From Ruegeria_C sp041537905 (lineage in GTDB: Bacteria > Pseudomonadota > Alphaproteobacteria > Rhodobacterales > Rhodobacteraceae), in the NCBI RefSeq assembly GCF_041537905.1, contig NZ_JBGRUO010000008.1, positions 62,001-126,000 on the forward strand: a stretch of DNA of 64,000 nucleotides, written 5' to 3'. Below, piece by piece: positions 44,112 to 53,240 of this stretch. Under the pieces are notes generated by a model, which ran no database searches, was not told where the DNA came from, and was given only the letters and a program-made list of their open reading frames with translations. Position 1 is the stretch's first letter, and each line of letters starts with the position of its first letter. A program made the translations under genes and the position numbers.

Positions 44112-45765
44112 TGGCCTGAGCCTCGGGGTAAAGCGCCGCCTTGAACGGTGCCATCCCCAGACGGCGATAAGTTTGCAGGAAGGTCTCCTCCTTACCTTCC
44201 CGCAGGTCGAGATAGGCCGCGACCAGTCGTTCGATCGCTGGCACAATCTCGTCATAGGCAAAACCAGGACCGGTGCGATCACCAATGGCCGCTGTTTCGG
44301 TACCGTCGCCGCCCAGTGTGATCTGGTAGTTTTCCACGCCTGCACGGTCGAGGCCGAGGATGCCGATATGGCCCACATGATGATGCCCGCAGGCATTGAT
44401 GCAGCCCGAGATCTTGATCTTCAGCTCACCGATGTCGTTCTCCAGCTTCAGCTCTTCGAAGCGGCTGGCGATCTGCTGTGCTACCGGGATCGAGCGGGCC
44501 GTCGCCAGCGCGCAATAGTCCATGCCGGGGCAGGCGATGATATCGCTGATCAGCCCGATATTGGCGGTGGCCAGCGCATGCTCTTTCAGCCGCGCGTGGA
44601 TCGCGGGCAGGTCGGATTTGTGCACATGTGGCAGGATCACGTTCTGCTCATGGCTGATGCGCAGTTCGCCATAGGCGTACTGTTCGGCCAGATCGGCCAT
44701 CACCCGCATCTGCTCGGCAGTGGCGTCGCCCGGCGTCTCGCCCTGTTTCTTGAGCGAGATCGTGACAATCGCATGATCGTCTTTCTTGTGCGCGGCGATG
44801 TTGGTGTCCACCCAGGACCGGAAGACCGGATCATGGTGATAGGCATCCTTGAACCCCGCGACCGAACGGTACCGGAAGGCGGGCGGCGCAAAATGGCCCT
44901 TGATCTCTTCCAGCAGCGCCATGTCGGCGCCTTTGAATTGCGGGCGCACTTGCAGGAAACGTTCATTCACCTTGGCGCGGATCGCATCGATGCCATGCTC
45001 ATGCACGGTGATCTTGATGCGCGCCTTATACTTGTTGTCACGACGCCCGATCTGGTTCCAGACGCTGACGGTTGCCTCCAGATAAGCGAGCAGGTCGTCG
45101 AAGGCGACAAACGGGCTCAACTCCTTGCCGATCATCGGCGTGCGGCCCAGGCCGCCACCGACCAGCACGCGCGCGCCCAGAACGCCGTCGCGCTCGACCA
45201 GTTGCAGACCGATATCATGCGCCTTGATCACGGCACGGTCGTTTTCCGACCCGGTGATCGCGATCTTGAACTTGCGCGGCATGAACTGGAATTCCGGGTG
45301 GTCGGTCGACCACTGGCGCAGCAGTTCGGCATAAGGGCGCGGGTCGGCGACCTCATCCGCGGCGGCGCCGGCAAAGTGGTCAGCGGTCACGTTGCGGATC
45401 GTGTTGCCGCTGGTCTGGATCGCATGCAGGCCAACCTCGGCCAACGCGTCCAGCATGTCGGGCACGTCGTTCAGCTTGGGCCAGTTATACTGGATGTTCT
45501 GCCGCGTGGTGAAATGGCCATAGCCCTTGTCCCACTTCTCGGCCAGCAAAGCCAGTTGCCGCATCTGGTCGGGGTTCAGCGTACCATAAGGGATCGCCAC
45601 CCGCAGCATATAGGCATGCAGTTGCAGATAGAGCCCGTTCATCAGGCGTAGGGGCTTGAACTCATCCTCGGTCAGAGACCCGTCAATGCGGCGCTCGACC
45701 TGGGCGCGGAACTGCGCGTTGCGTTCATTGAGGAAGGCGGTGTCAAACTCGGAGTAGCGATACAT
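44101..45765 (-). CDS. cysI: Siroheme nitrite/sulfite reductase (CysI-type)
   Basis: The 554-residue protein contains two ferredoxin-type nitrite/sulfite reductase repeats. The [4Fe-4S]-siroheme cysteines are in CPGMDYCALA (CX5C) and SGCINACGHHHVGH (CX3C) in the C-terminal half; NTIRNVTADHFAG lies in the first half. Within this operon it serves as the assimilatory sulfite reductase, taking electrons from ferredoxin (Fpr is encoded downstream). No nitrate genes are nearby, so a nitrite role is less likely. AAGGA precedes the ATG. Confidence 0.92.
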   Translation of the reverse strand: MYRYSEFDTAFLNERNAQFRAQVERRIDGSLTEDEFKPLRLMNGLYLQLHAYMLRVAIPYGTLNPDQMRQLALLAEKWDKGYGHFTTRQNIQYNWPKLNDVPDMLDALAEVGLHAIQTSGNTIRNVTADHFAGAAADEVADPRPYAELLRQWSTDHPEFQFMPRKFKIAITGSENDRAVIKAHDIGLQLVERDGVLGARVLVGGGLGRTPMIGKELSPFVAFDDLLAYLEATVSVWNQIGRRDNKYKARIKITVHEHGIDAIRAKVNERFLQVRPQFKGADMALLEEIKGHFAPPAFRYRSVAGFKDAYHHDPVFRSWVDTNIAAHKKDDHAIVTISLKKQGETPGDATAEQMRVMADLAEQYAYGELRISHEQNVILPHVHKSDLPAIHARLKEHALATANIGLISDIIACPGMDYCALATARSIPVAQQIASRFEELKLENDIGELKIKISGCINACGHHHVGHIGILGLDRAGVENYQITLGGDGTETAAIGDRTGPGFAYDEIVPAIERLVAAYLDLREGKEETFLQTYRRLGMAPFKAALYPEAQANAA

Positions 45766-45785
45766 CGTTTGCTGTCCTTGGTGCA

Positions 45786-45801
45786 GCCCCGGATCCGGGG
45801 C
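45786..45801. repeat. 16-bp perfect palindrome between DUF2849 and cysI
   Basis: GCCCCGGATCCGGGGC is a perfect palindrome in the 64-base gap inside the cys operon. In RNA it could form a hairpin that affects mRNA stability or partial termination, lowering cysI output relative to cysG. Confidence 0.55.
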
Positions 45802-45829
45802 CTTTTAGGGGGAGAGAAGGGGCCTTTGT

Positions 45830-46144
45830 TCAGACCTGGGGCTGCGGGGAAGTTTCCTGCTTGCCATGCCGGTAGTTGGAGGGACCGGTACGGCGGAAAT
45901 CTTCCCGAAAGTGTGTTGGCTCCGGACCGTTATTTCCGGCGACCGCATCTGCCAGATAAGCGCCGACGATCGTGCTCGGCTGGCTTTCGGCATCAAGCAG
46001 GCGCAGCTGTGCATGCGCCTCGTCAGTGATCAGTTCGGCCTCGGTCAGGTCACGCGACCAGCGGTCATCGGCGGTCAGATAGATCACATCACCTTCCAGC
46101 AGGTCATTGGCGGTGACGACTTTAGGGGTAAAAGCGCGGGCCAT
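45830..46144 (-). CDS. DUF2849 protein
   Basis: This 104-residue protein starts MARAFTPKVVTANDLLEGDVIYLTADDRWS, the DUF2849 signature, with a following acidic-helical region (EAELITDEAHAQLRLL). It shares a base with the SUMT stop (TGATG). The family is found almost only between cysG-like and cysI genes in alphaproteobacteria, so it probably assists siroheme or sulfite reductase assembly. No active site is evident. Confidence 0.87.
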   Translation of the reverse strand: MARAFTPKVVTANDLLEGDVIYLTADDRWSRDLTEAELITDEAHAQLRLLDAESQPSTIVGAYLADAVAGNNGPEPTHFREDFRRTGPSNYRHGKQETSPQPQV

Positions 46145-46920
46145 CAGGCATGCTCCTTGTTGAATTCTGTCAGGGCCTGCACCGCCTGCCGCGGGGCAAG
46201 GCCATAAAGGGTGAGCGCTGGGCCGTTCATCTCGGCCTGCGCCAGATCGGCGGGCAGGCGGTCCAGGGTTGTGGCCAGCACGCGCTGATCGGGGCGCGAG
46301 GCGTTTTCGACCAAGGTGATGGGCGTGCTGCGCACGGCGCCATGCATGATCAGACGGCCCTGGATGAAGCGGGCTGATTTCTTGCCCATATAGATCGCAG
46401 CAACCTCGCCCCGGCGCGCCAGCGCGGCCCAGTCGTGATTGGCAAAGCCCTTCATGTCGTGGCCCGTCAGAAAGCGGATCGACGAATTGCGCCCGCGCCG
46501 CGTCAGGCTCTGCCCGATACCGGCGACTGCGGCAGAGGCGGCGGTGATGCCCGGCACGATGCGCCAGCTCAACCCGGCGGCCTCGACGGCCTCGATCTCT
46601 TCGTCGAGACGGCCGAACATGGTCGGATCGCCCGATTTCAGCCGGACGACGCGCGCGCCGTTCTGGCCATGCTCGACCAGCAGGTCATTGATGTCGCCCT
46701 GATCCCAGGATGGTCCGAACCCGGCCTTGCCCACATCGACCAGCTTGGCGGTGCGCCCCGCCAGGGCTAGCACCTCATCCGGGATCAGGCGGTCGTGTAA
46801 AACCACATCCGCCGCCTCGAAGGCGCGCAGGGCCGCGACGGTCAGCAACTCCGGATCACCGGGTCCTGCACCGACGAAGTCGATCCGGCCTGCTGTGTTA
46901 TCTGCGTGTTGCGTGGTCAT
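46144..46920 (-). CDS. cobA: Uroporphyrinogen-III C-methyltransferase (SUMT)
   Basis: The 258-residue protein is the methyltransferase domain alone: VGAGPGDPELLTVAALRA (residues 16-33), GDPTMFGRLDEEIEA and PGITAASAAVAGIG (near 120) are diagnostic. It makes precorrin-2, the precursor of siroheme for CysI. The dehydrogenase/ferrochelatase half of CysG is not encoded here. It is the first gene of the cys operon, divergent from the Lrp regulator. Confidence 0.93.
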   Translation of the reverse strand: MTTQHADNTAGRIDFVGAGPGDPELLTVAALRAFEAADVVLHDRLIPDEVLALAGRTAKLVDVGKAGFGPSWDQGDINDLLVEHGQNGARVVRLKSGDPTMFGRLDEEIEAVEAAGLSWRIVPGITAASAAVAGIGQSLTRRGRNSSIRFLTGHDMKGFANHDWAALARRGEVAAIYMGKKSARFIQGRLIMHGAVRSTPITLVENASRPDQRVLATTLDRLPADLAQAEMNGPALTLYGLAPRQAVQALTEFNKEHA

Positions 46921-46958
46921 GGATCATGTCTGTTCTGTTTGACGTGACCCTCAATATA

Positions 46959-46969
46959 GGAAATATTCC
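46959..46969. promoter_or_regulatory. Candidate operator GGAAATATTCC in the cys/Lrp divergent region
   Basis: An inverted repeat GGAA-N3-TTCC lies in the 142-base intergenic region between cobA and the Lrp gene, close to the cobA start. It is a candidate binding site for the divergent Lrp regulator; unproven. Confidence 0.35.
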
Positions 46970-47062
46970 CGCATAACCGCCATATGGCGCAGCAAATAAG
47001 GACGTATGTTCTATCTGGCTGAATAACCGGAATGCGGGTTTCGATTGAAGGAAAAAACAGGA

Positions 47063-47524
47063 ATGTCAGTACGCATAGATGACACGGATCGGAAAATTCT
47101 GGCTGAACTGCAGCGCGATGCCAGCCAGTCGCTGGACGAGATTGCCAGCCAGGTGGGCAGTTCCAAGACGCCGGTCTGGAATCGCATCCGCAAACTGCGC
47201 GGGGCCGGAGTGATCGGCCAGCAGACGGTTCTGCTTGATGCCGAGGCGCTGGGTTACGAGGCCTGTTTCTTCGTGCTGATCCGCACCTCCGAGCATGAGG
47301 CCGAATGGCAGAACGCCTTCCTGAAGGCGCTGCAAGATCGCCCCGAAGTGCAGGAGGCACACCGGCTGGCGGGCGATATCGACTACATCCTGAAAGTGCG
47401 CGTGAGAAATGCCCGCGCTTATGACGCCTTCTATCAGGCGCTGATCTCGGAAGTGCGGGTACATAACGTTACGGCGCTGCTGTCGATGGAAGAGATCAAA
47501 TCTACCACCATGCTGCCTCTTTGA
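47063..47524 (+). CDS. Lrp/AsnC regulator divergent from the cys operon
   Basis: The ATG at 47063 has AAGGA ten bases upstream and gives 153 residues. The winged HTH spans about residues 4-50 (ILAELQRDASQSLDEIASQV) and the RAM domain includes AGDIDYILKV (near 108). The position opposite cobA-DUF2849-cysI-cysH-DUF934 is conserved in many alphaproteobacteria, so it likely controls sulfur assimilation in response to an amino acid such as cysteine or a derivative. The effector is inference. Confidence 0.9.
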   Translation: MSVRIDDTDRKILAELQRDASQSLDEIASQVGSSKTPVWNRIRKLRGAGVIGQQTVLLDAEALGYEACFFVLIRTSEHEAEWQNAFLKALQDRPEVQEAHRLAGDIDYILKVRVRNARAYDAFYQALISEVRVHNVTALLSMEEIKSTTMLPL

Positions 47525-47557
47525 GCATAGACAGGGGGCACCGCGTGGCAGCGCGAT

Positions 47558-48739
47558 CTAGCGGTGGACCATCAGCCCGGTAAGACCGTGGAAATGGTAA
47601 CTGTCGGAATAGGCGGGTGGTTCGGCCAGCCGCAGCGCTGGGCAGCGCTTGAACAGGATCGGCAGAGCAATGCGCATCTCCAGCCGGGCCAGCGGCGCGC
47701 CGACGCAGAAATGCAGCCCGCCGCCAAAGCTGGTATTGGTGAGAATGGCGCGCGTCGGGTTGAAGCTGTCGGGATTTGCCCAGACAGCCGGGTCACGATT
47801 GGCCGCGCCCAGCAGCAGCGCCACCTCATCGCCGCGCCGGAATGTATGATCAAAGAGGGTGACATCCTCGTAGGCATAGCGCGAGAACATGTGCAGCGGC
47901 GGGTCGTAGCGCATGATCTCTTCGACAGTGCGGTCGATAGCTTCAGGGGCCAAGGCGGCTGCGGAGGTGCCGGTTTCCAGCAATGTCTTCACCCCGTTGG
48001 CGATGGCATGCACCGTCGCCTCGTGCCCGGCATTCAGCAGCAGGATACAGGTGCCGATCAACTCGTCAGTTGAGAGTTTTGTGCCCTCTTCTTCCGCAGC
48101 AATTAGCCGGGTGATCAGATCGTCGTGCGGATCGCTGCGGCGCTTCTCGATATAGCTGCGCAGGAAAGTTGTGAACTCCGTCGCGGCCTGTGCTGCTGCA
48201 TCTTCGGTCTCGCGGGTGCGGCCTGCCTGATACATCGCCACCATCGCATGTGACCAGCGCAGCAGGTCAGGGGCCATACCCTCAGGAACGCCCAGCAACC
48301 GGCAGATCGTGATCACCGGCACCTGCGTGCAATAAGCGTCGAGCAGGTCGAAATCCTCCTGCGGAAACCCGTCGATCAGTTCATGGCACAGCGCTTCGAT
48401 CCCCGGCGCCAGATCGGCAATCGCGCGGGAGGTGAAGGCGCGCAGCACCAGGGCGCGCAGCCTTGTGTGGCGCGGCGGTTCGGCATCAAGCAGCGAGTGT
48501 GCCTCAACCGCGAGCCAGGGGGCCAGATGGCTCGGGCCTTCGGTCACCAGTTCCGGCGGCATTTCCCGCCCGAAGCGACGGTCTTTCAGCAAAGTCTGCA
48601 CGGCCTCGTGGCTGAAGGCGGCGACCTTGCTGTACTCCTCCCAATAGGCCAGCGGGCCCGCGGCGCGCATCCGCGCGTAGAACGGGTAGGGGTTTTGCAC
48701 AAAGGCGGCGTCGGTGGGGCTTTGGCGGCATGTCTTCAT
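47558..48739 (-). CDS. Cytochrome P450
   Basis: The ATG at 48739 gives 393 residues; an earlier ATG adds a poor leader. The I-helix is LLNAGHEATVH (near residue 230), the ExxR helix is EEIMRYDPPLH (near 275), and the heme loop FGGGLHFCVGAPLARLE holds the cysteine near residue 340. It is a soluble class I bacterial P450. No ferredoxin or reductase is adjacent. The substrate cannot be predicted. It diverges from dctB with only 49 bases between starts. Confidence 0.92.
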   Translation of the reverse strand: MKTCRQSPTDAAFVQNPYPFYARMRAAGPLAYWEEYSKVAAFSHEAVQTLLKDRRFGREMPPELVTEGPSHLAPWLAVEAHSLLDAEPPRHTRLRALVLRAFTSRAIADLAPGIEALCHELIDGFPQEDFDLLDAYCTQVPVITICRLLGVPEGMAPDLLRWSHAMVAMYQAGRTRETEDAAAQAATEFTTFLRSYIEKRRSDPHDDLITRLIAAEEEGTKLSTDELIGTCILLLNAGHEATVHAIANGVKTLLETGTSAAALAPEAIDRTVEEIMRYDPPLHMFSRYAYEDVTLFDHTFRRGDEVALLLGAANRDPAVWANPDSFNPTRAILTNTSFGGGLHFCVGAPLARLEMRIALPILFKRCPALRLAEPPAYSDSYHFHGLTGLMVHR

Positions 48740-48755
48740 CTCGCGCACCCTTGCC

Positions 48756-48770
48756 TTGCGCCGCGCGCAA
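48756..48770. repeat. Inverted repeat TTGCGC-N3-GCGCAA between P450 and dctB
   Basis: A 6-bp inverted repeat with a three-base centre lies in the 49-base gap shared by the divergent P450 and dctB promoters. It could be an operator; no regulator is assigned. Confidence 0.35.
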
Positions 48771-48788
48771 TGCAAGACCCTATGGACG

Positions 48789-50522
48789 ATGCGAAGGCTC
48801 TGGATCATCGTTGGTTTCCTCATACTGGTGGGCGTTCTGGCCGCCGGGGTCTGGACCTATGGCTATCGGCAGGCCGTCGGACAGTTGGCCGAGCGGGCCG
48901 AGGCCGATCTGAAACTGGCCAGCGACCGGCTCAGTGCGCAATTGCAGCGCTATCAGGAAACCGCCGTTCTGCTGGCCGAACACCCGGCGCTGGAATATCT
49001 CGACCTGCCCGGAGGCCGCGCCGCCGCGCGCGATCTGCTGCTGGATGTGGCCGACAAGACCTCGGCGCTGGATGTGATGTATGCGGATCGTTCGGGCCGT
49101 GTGCTGGTGGCCGCGCGCGATGAGACAGCGCATACGCTCAGTGGCGCGCCTTATTTCGAACGAGCGCTGCAAGGCGCGCTGGGCAGCGATCACGGGGTGA
49201 TCGCGCCCTTTGATCAGCGGGCGTTCTACTACGCTGCGCCCGATTTCGGACCCGATGGCAAGGTGCGGGGCGCGTTGGTGGTTGTGGTGGATATCGACAA
49301 TACCGAGTTCGACTGGCGCGGCAGCTCTCCGGCGGTTCTGTTCGTCGACGAGGCGGGCGAGGTTTTTATGTCCAACCGGCCCGAATTGCTGTTCTGGCGG
49401 CGTGACGGCGCGGAGGCTGGGCTGCAACCCGCCAAGGGGCCGCCGCGGCCTTTCGACACCGATCTGTTGGGCAGTTTCGAAATCTGGACGCTGGATTGGG
49501 GGCCGTATCTGCCGCGCCAGGCGCTGCATCTGGTGCAGGACCTGCCCGTCATCGGGATGAGCGGTGAGGTTGTGGTGGATCTTGCCCCGGCGCGGCGGCT
49601 GGCCTGGCTTCAGGCTGCGACAGTTGCGGCGATTTGTCTGGCCTTTGGTGCGCTGCTGTTTCTGGCCACCGAGCGCCGCCGCACCTTGGCCGAGGCCAAT
49701 GCGGTGCTGGAAAGCCGGGTGGCCGAACGCACCCAGGCGCTGTCCGAGGCCAATACCCAACTGCGCCGCGAGGTGGTCGAGCGGCAGGAGGCCGAGGCCG
49801 CGCTGAAACAGGCGCAGGCGGAACTTGTGCAGGCGGGCAAACTCAGCGCGCTGGGGCAGATGTCGGCGGGGATCAGTCATGAGTTGAACCAGCCGCTGAT
49901 GGCGATCCAGCAATTTGCAGATAATGGCAGCGCGTTTCTGGACCGGGGCAGGTCGGAGAAGGCGGGCGAAAACCTGGGCCGGATCTCGCAACTGGCCACG
50001 CGCATGGCGCGGATCATCAAGAACCTGCGCGCCTTTGCCCGCAATGAAAGCGAACCGATGGGCCGGGTTGATCTGGTTCAGGTCATCGACACCGCCGTGG
50101 AACTGACCGCCGCGCGGCTGACGAATGACGGAGTCGAACTGAAGTGGGCTGCGCCCTCAGCGCCGATCCCAGCATGGGGCGGTGAGGTGCGGCTGGTACA
50201 GGTCTTCGTAAATCTCATCAACAACGCCGCCGATGCCATGACCGGGCAGGACACACGCCGCATCAGCATTGATATCGAAGAGAGCGACAAGCTGACCGTA
50301 ACCGTCCGCGATACCGGTCCGGGAATCGAAGACCCGGAAAAGATATTCGAGCCGTTTTATTCGACCAAGGCGGTGGGGTCCTCCGAGGGGATGGGGCTGG
50401 GCCTGTCGATCTCTTATGGTCTGGTGCAGAGCTTTGGTGGCAACATTCAGGGCAGCAATACCGATAGCGGTGCCATGTTCACGGTTCAGCTTGACCGGTT
50501 CAGAGAGGAAGAGGCCGCATGA
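48789..50522 (+). CDS. dctB: C4-dicarboxylate sensor histidine kinase DctB
   Basis: The ATG at 48789 gives 577 residues. Two membrane helices (about residues 4-22 and 273-293) flank a periplasmic double-Cache-type sensor domain. A coiled coil (296-350) leads to the HisKA box SHELNQPLMAIQQFADN with phospho-acceptor H364. The ATPase N box is VNLINNAADAM and the G boxes are VRDTGPGIED and GMGLGLS. It senses dicarboxylates and phosphorylates DctD, whose gene overlaps it by four bases. Confidence 0.93.
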   Translation: MRRLWIIVGFLILVGVLAAGVWTYGYRQAVGQLAERAEADLKLASDRLSAQLQRYQETAVLLAEHPALEYLDLPGGRAAARDLLLDVADKTSALDVMYADRSGRVLVAARDETAHTLSGAPYFERALQGALGSDHGVIAPFDQRAFYYAAPDFGPDGKVRGALVVVVDIDNTEFDWRGSSPAVLFVDEAGEVFMSNRPELLFWRRDGAEAGLQPAKGPPRPFDTDLLGSFEIWTLDWGPYLPRQALHLVQDLPVIGMSGEVVVDLAPARRLAWLQAATVAAICLAFGALLFLATERRRTLAEANAVLESRVAERTQALSEANTQLRREVVERQEAEAALKQAQAELVQAGKLSALGQMSAGISHELNQPLMAIQQFADNGSAFLDRGRSEKAGENLGRISQLATRMARIIKNLRAFARNESEPMGRVDLVQVIDTAVELTAARLTNDGVELKWAAPSAPIPAWGGEVRLVQVFVNLINNAADAMTGQDTRRISIDIEESDKLTVTVRDTGPGIEDPEKIFEPFYSTKAVGSSEGMGLGLSISYGLVQSFGGNIQGSNTDSGAMFTVQLDRFREEEAA

Positions 50523-51748
50523 TCCGTACCGTTTTGCTGGTCGATGATGATGCCGCCGTGCGCGAGGCGCTGGGCCAGACGCTGGAGCTCAGCGATTTTC
50601 AGGCGATCACGGCGGGGTCTTTTGTGGCGGCCAAGGATCACATCACGCCCGGGTTTCAGGGCGTGATTGTCTCGGACATCCGGATGCCGGGCCGCGACGG
50701 GTTCCATCTGCTGAACTACGCGCGCGAGATCGACGCGGAATTGCCGGTGATCCTGTTGACCGGTGAAGGGGATATTCCAACCGCTGTCAGCGCGATGGGG
50801 CAGGGGGCGTTTGATTTTCTGGAAAAGCCCTGTGCGCCCGCCGATCTTGTGGCGGTGCTGCAGCGGGCTTTGAAAACCCGTGCGCTGGTGCTGGAGAACC
50901 GGTCCTTGAAGCAGCAGTTGGAGACCGGCGACCCGGCGGCGCGAATGCTCTTTGGCTCGTCACAACAGGCCGAAGCGCTGCGTATGCGCGTGCGTGCTGT
51001 GGCGGCAGCCGGGGCCGAAGTGCTGGTCACTGGTCCACCCGGCAGCGGAGTGTCCAAGGTGGCTGAGGTGGTGCACCTGATGTCCGCCGCTGCGCAGGGT
51101 CCGTTCGTGAAACGCTCCGCTGCGGATCTGACAACCGCCGATCTTGGCACCGCGATAAGTGATGCGGCGGGTGGGTCGCTGTTTCTGGATGAGGTTTCGG
51201 CCCTGCCGGGACCAACGCAATATGCCGCACTTGAGATGATCGAGCAGGAGATAGGCACCCGGTTGATCGCGGGCACAACCGCCGATCTGGCCGCTTTGGC
51301 TGAGGAAGGCCGCTTCAACCCCGAACTTTTCTACCGGCTTGACGGGATGCGTGTGCGCATCCCCGCGCTCTCTGAACGGCCCGACGACATTCCGGTGATC
51401 TTCCGCCATTACGTGGCGCAGGCCGCCGAACAGGCGGGGATCGAGCCGCCCGAGGTCACGCCGGACCATCTGGCGGCCCTTATGGCGCAGGACTGGCCGG
51501 GCAATGCGCGCTCGCTGATGTCGGCGGCGATGCGCTTTGTGCTGGGCATGCCCGAGGATGTGGCCCAGGCGGCAGAACTTGGTCTGGCCGAACAGATGGC
51601 GCGGGTGGAACGCTCTTTGCTGATCGCAGCCCTTGGGCGGCACAATGGCAAGGCGGCGCAGGCGGCGCAGGCCCTGAAACTGCCGCGCAAGACCTTCTAT
51701 GACAAGCTGGCCAAATACGCGATCCGCCCTGAAACCTTCCGGCGTTGA
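50519..51748 (+). CDS. dctD: DctD-like response regulator with degenerate AAA+ domain
   Basis: The 409-residue protein has a receiver domain (phospho-Asp D53 in VSDIRMPGRDG), an AAA+ domain and a C-terminal Fis-type HTH (KAAQAAQALKLPRKTFYDKL). The AAA+ domain is abnormal. Walker A reads GPPGSGVSK (residues 172-180) with valine at the lysine position, and only about 20 residues separate FVKRS from GGSLFLDEV, so the ESELFGHE-GAFTGA region that contacts sigma-54 is missing. Walker B (LFLDEV, 221-226) and the arginine-rich FYRLDGMRVRIPAL segment remain. It should bind DNA on phosphorylation but cannot act as a normal sigma-54 activator. It overlaps dctB and precedes the toxin-like gene and dctPQM. 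Confidence 0.9.
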   Translation: MIRTVLLVDDDAAVREALGQTLELSDFQAITAGSFVAAKDHITPGFQGVIVSDIRMPGRDGFHLLNYAREIDAELPVILLTGEGDIPTAVSAMGQGAFDFLEKPCAPADLVAVLQRALKTRALVLENRSLKQQLETGDPAARMLFGSSQQAEALRMRVRAVAAAGAEVLVTGPPGSGVSKVAEVVHLMSAAAQGPFVKRSAADLTTADLGTAISDAAGGSLFLDEVSALPGPTQYAALEMIEQEIGTRLIAGTTADLAALAEEGRFNPELFYRLDGMRVRIPALSERPDDIPVIFRHYVAQAAEQAGIEPPEVTPDHLAALMAQDWPGNARSLMSAAMRFVLGMPEDVAQAAELGLAEQMARVERSLLIAALGRHNGKAAQAAQALKLPRKTFYDKLAKYAIRPETFRR

Positions 51749-51850
51749 AGCCCCCGCATGCAGGGTGGCTTTGCGCCGGGTTTTGTCTATTCTGACCCGG
51801 CAGGGGTGCCGTGACAGCGCCTCAGACCCGGTTATCTCAGAGAGGTTGGC

Positions 51851-53188
51851 GTGGCGAAGAAATCCAAATCCGAACTGGCGGTCGAAGCGAAAGAAGTTGC
51901 GAGCATCATCGCCGCCGCGCGCAAGGCCCGACACAATTTCGCGCTGTTTCACGGCAAGGACGACCTGATTTTCAAGGCCCACAAATCCAAGAACAAATCC
52001 GCCTGCCGAAAAATGGCGAAGGATGAGGGTGCCGGCGCCAAGGGCGCGGTGGGCGCGCTGGAGGTGGAGGAGAAATTCGTCAACCTCATCGTCGAAGACC
52101 CGGATTCGACCCCCGCCAATTTCGCCAAGACCTTCCGCGCGTACCTCTCTGCCCGCGGCCTGAAAATGAAAGTGCGCCTGCTGTCCGAAGACGGCGACGT
52201 GATCGATGATGGTGCCGAGGGTGATGAAGAGGCTGCGGACGCACCGCCCGAACTGGGCGATGACATCGAACAGGTGCTTGAAAAGATCGCAAAGCACTTC
52301 GAGGCGATGAAAACCTCTCTGCTGCGCTGCTTGAACTCTGCCCCGGCTGACTACCGCGAACGGGTCGTCAAGGCGGTCGAACTCTACAAGAAGGCCATGA
52401 AGGCCAAAAGCCCCGACACCGCGCTCAAGGCACTGGCGGCGCTGCGCAAGCTGGTGGCCGCAACGCCCTCGCCGGTGATCATCACCGACCGGCTCTCCAG
52501 CGCGGGCGACGATCCTGAGGCGCTGGGCAAGCTCGACGGGCTGGTCAATACCTGCGCGGCGCAGGTGACCAGCGACCCGGCCTTTATGGACCGCGCTTTT
52601 CCCGAGATGCGCGACATGCGCAAAGCGCTGAAAACCGCGATGAACAAGAAACCGCCGCCCTCCAACATTGCCGAACTCAAGGCGATGAAAGAGGCGCTGG
52701 ACACGATGTTCTACGATCACGTCGACAAACCGCCGCGCGCGCATGGGCCTGAATGCCACGGTCCGGGCTTGACCACCCAGCAGCAGGAAGACCGCATCCT
52801 GAAAAAGAAGAATCCGCGCACCGGCAAGAAATTCAAAGGAAAGCCAGTGCACAAGGCATCGAACTTCCTCGACGAAGCGGCGTTTGTGGAAAGCCAGATG
52901 GTGCTGCGGACCCAGGCGCTGGATCATATCGACGATAACGGCATCAAGCCGCCGCCCAAAGGCGCCAAGCCCGTCAGGCTGCCCCCGATGAAGGCCAAGC
53001 TGGTCGATGTGCTTGGCCCGAATTGGCAGACCTCGGTGCAGGGCGTGAAACGCAAGAAGCAAAAAGGTCAGAAAGACACCTGCGTCGATGCGACCTGGGG
53101 CCCCGATAGCAACTGCAAGGCCATTTATGATCTGCTTGACGATGGCACCTTGCGTCTGGTGACACTTTATCCCAACCCGATCGCATAG
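51851..53188 (+). CDS. Predicted polymorphic toxin with C-terminal RNase-like domain
   Basis: The 445-residue Lys-rich protein starts at a GTG preceded by AGAGG. There is no signal peptide. Residues about 28-110 form an N-terminal domain (RHNFALFHGKDDLIFKAHKS); 135-290 is helical. The C-terminal domain (about 295-445) has HGPECHG, then ASNFLDEAAF, paired cysteines and the ending LRLVTLYPNP. These features recall BECR-type or bacterial RNase A-like toxin domains, in which early histidines and a terminal T-x-Y/F-P serve catalysis. A small very acidic gene follows, as immunity genes do. It sits between dctBD and dctPQM without relation to transport. The toxin call is inference. Confidence 0.6.
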   Translation: MAKKSKSELAVEAKEVASIIAAARKARHNFALFHGKDDLIFKAHKSKNKSACRKMAKDEGAGAKGAVGALEVEEKFVNLIVEDPDSTPANFAKTFRAYLSARGLKMKVRLLSEDGDVIDDGAEGDEEAADAPPELGDDIEQVLEKIAKHFEAMKTSLLRCLNSAPADYRERVVKAVELYKKAMKAKSPDTALKALAALRKLVAATPSPVIITDRLSSAGDDPEALGKLDGLVNTCAAQVTSDPAFMDRAFPEMRDMRKALKTAMNKKPPPSNIAELKAMKEALDTMFYDHVDKPPRAHGPECHGPGLTTQQQEDRILKKKNPRTGKKFKGKPVHKASNFLDEAAFVESQMVLRTQALDHIDDNGIKPPPKGAKPVRLPPMKAKLVDVLGPNWQTSVQGVKRKKQKGQKDTCVDATWGPDSNCKAIYDLLDDGTLRLVTLYPNPIA

Positions 53189-53240
53189 CCGGTCCCGCCG
53201 AAAGGACCGGCCGTGAAACCAATTGATGGAGACCCCAGAC

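Noticed and set aside
43864..45651. 595-codon open frame on the plus strand
   Set aside because: It is antisense to cysI. The long open frame is a by-product of high-GC codon bias; the translation has no known motif while cysI is fully conserved.
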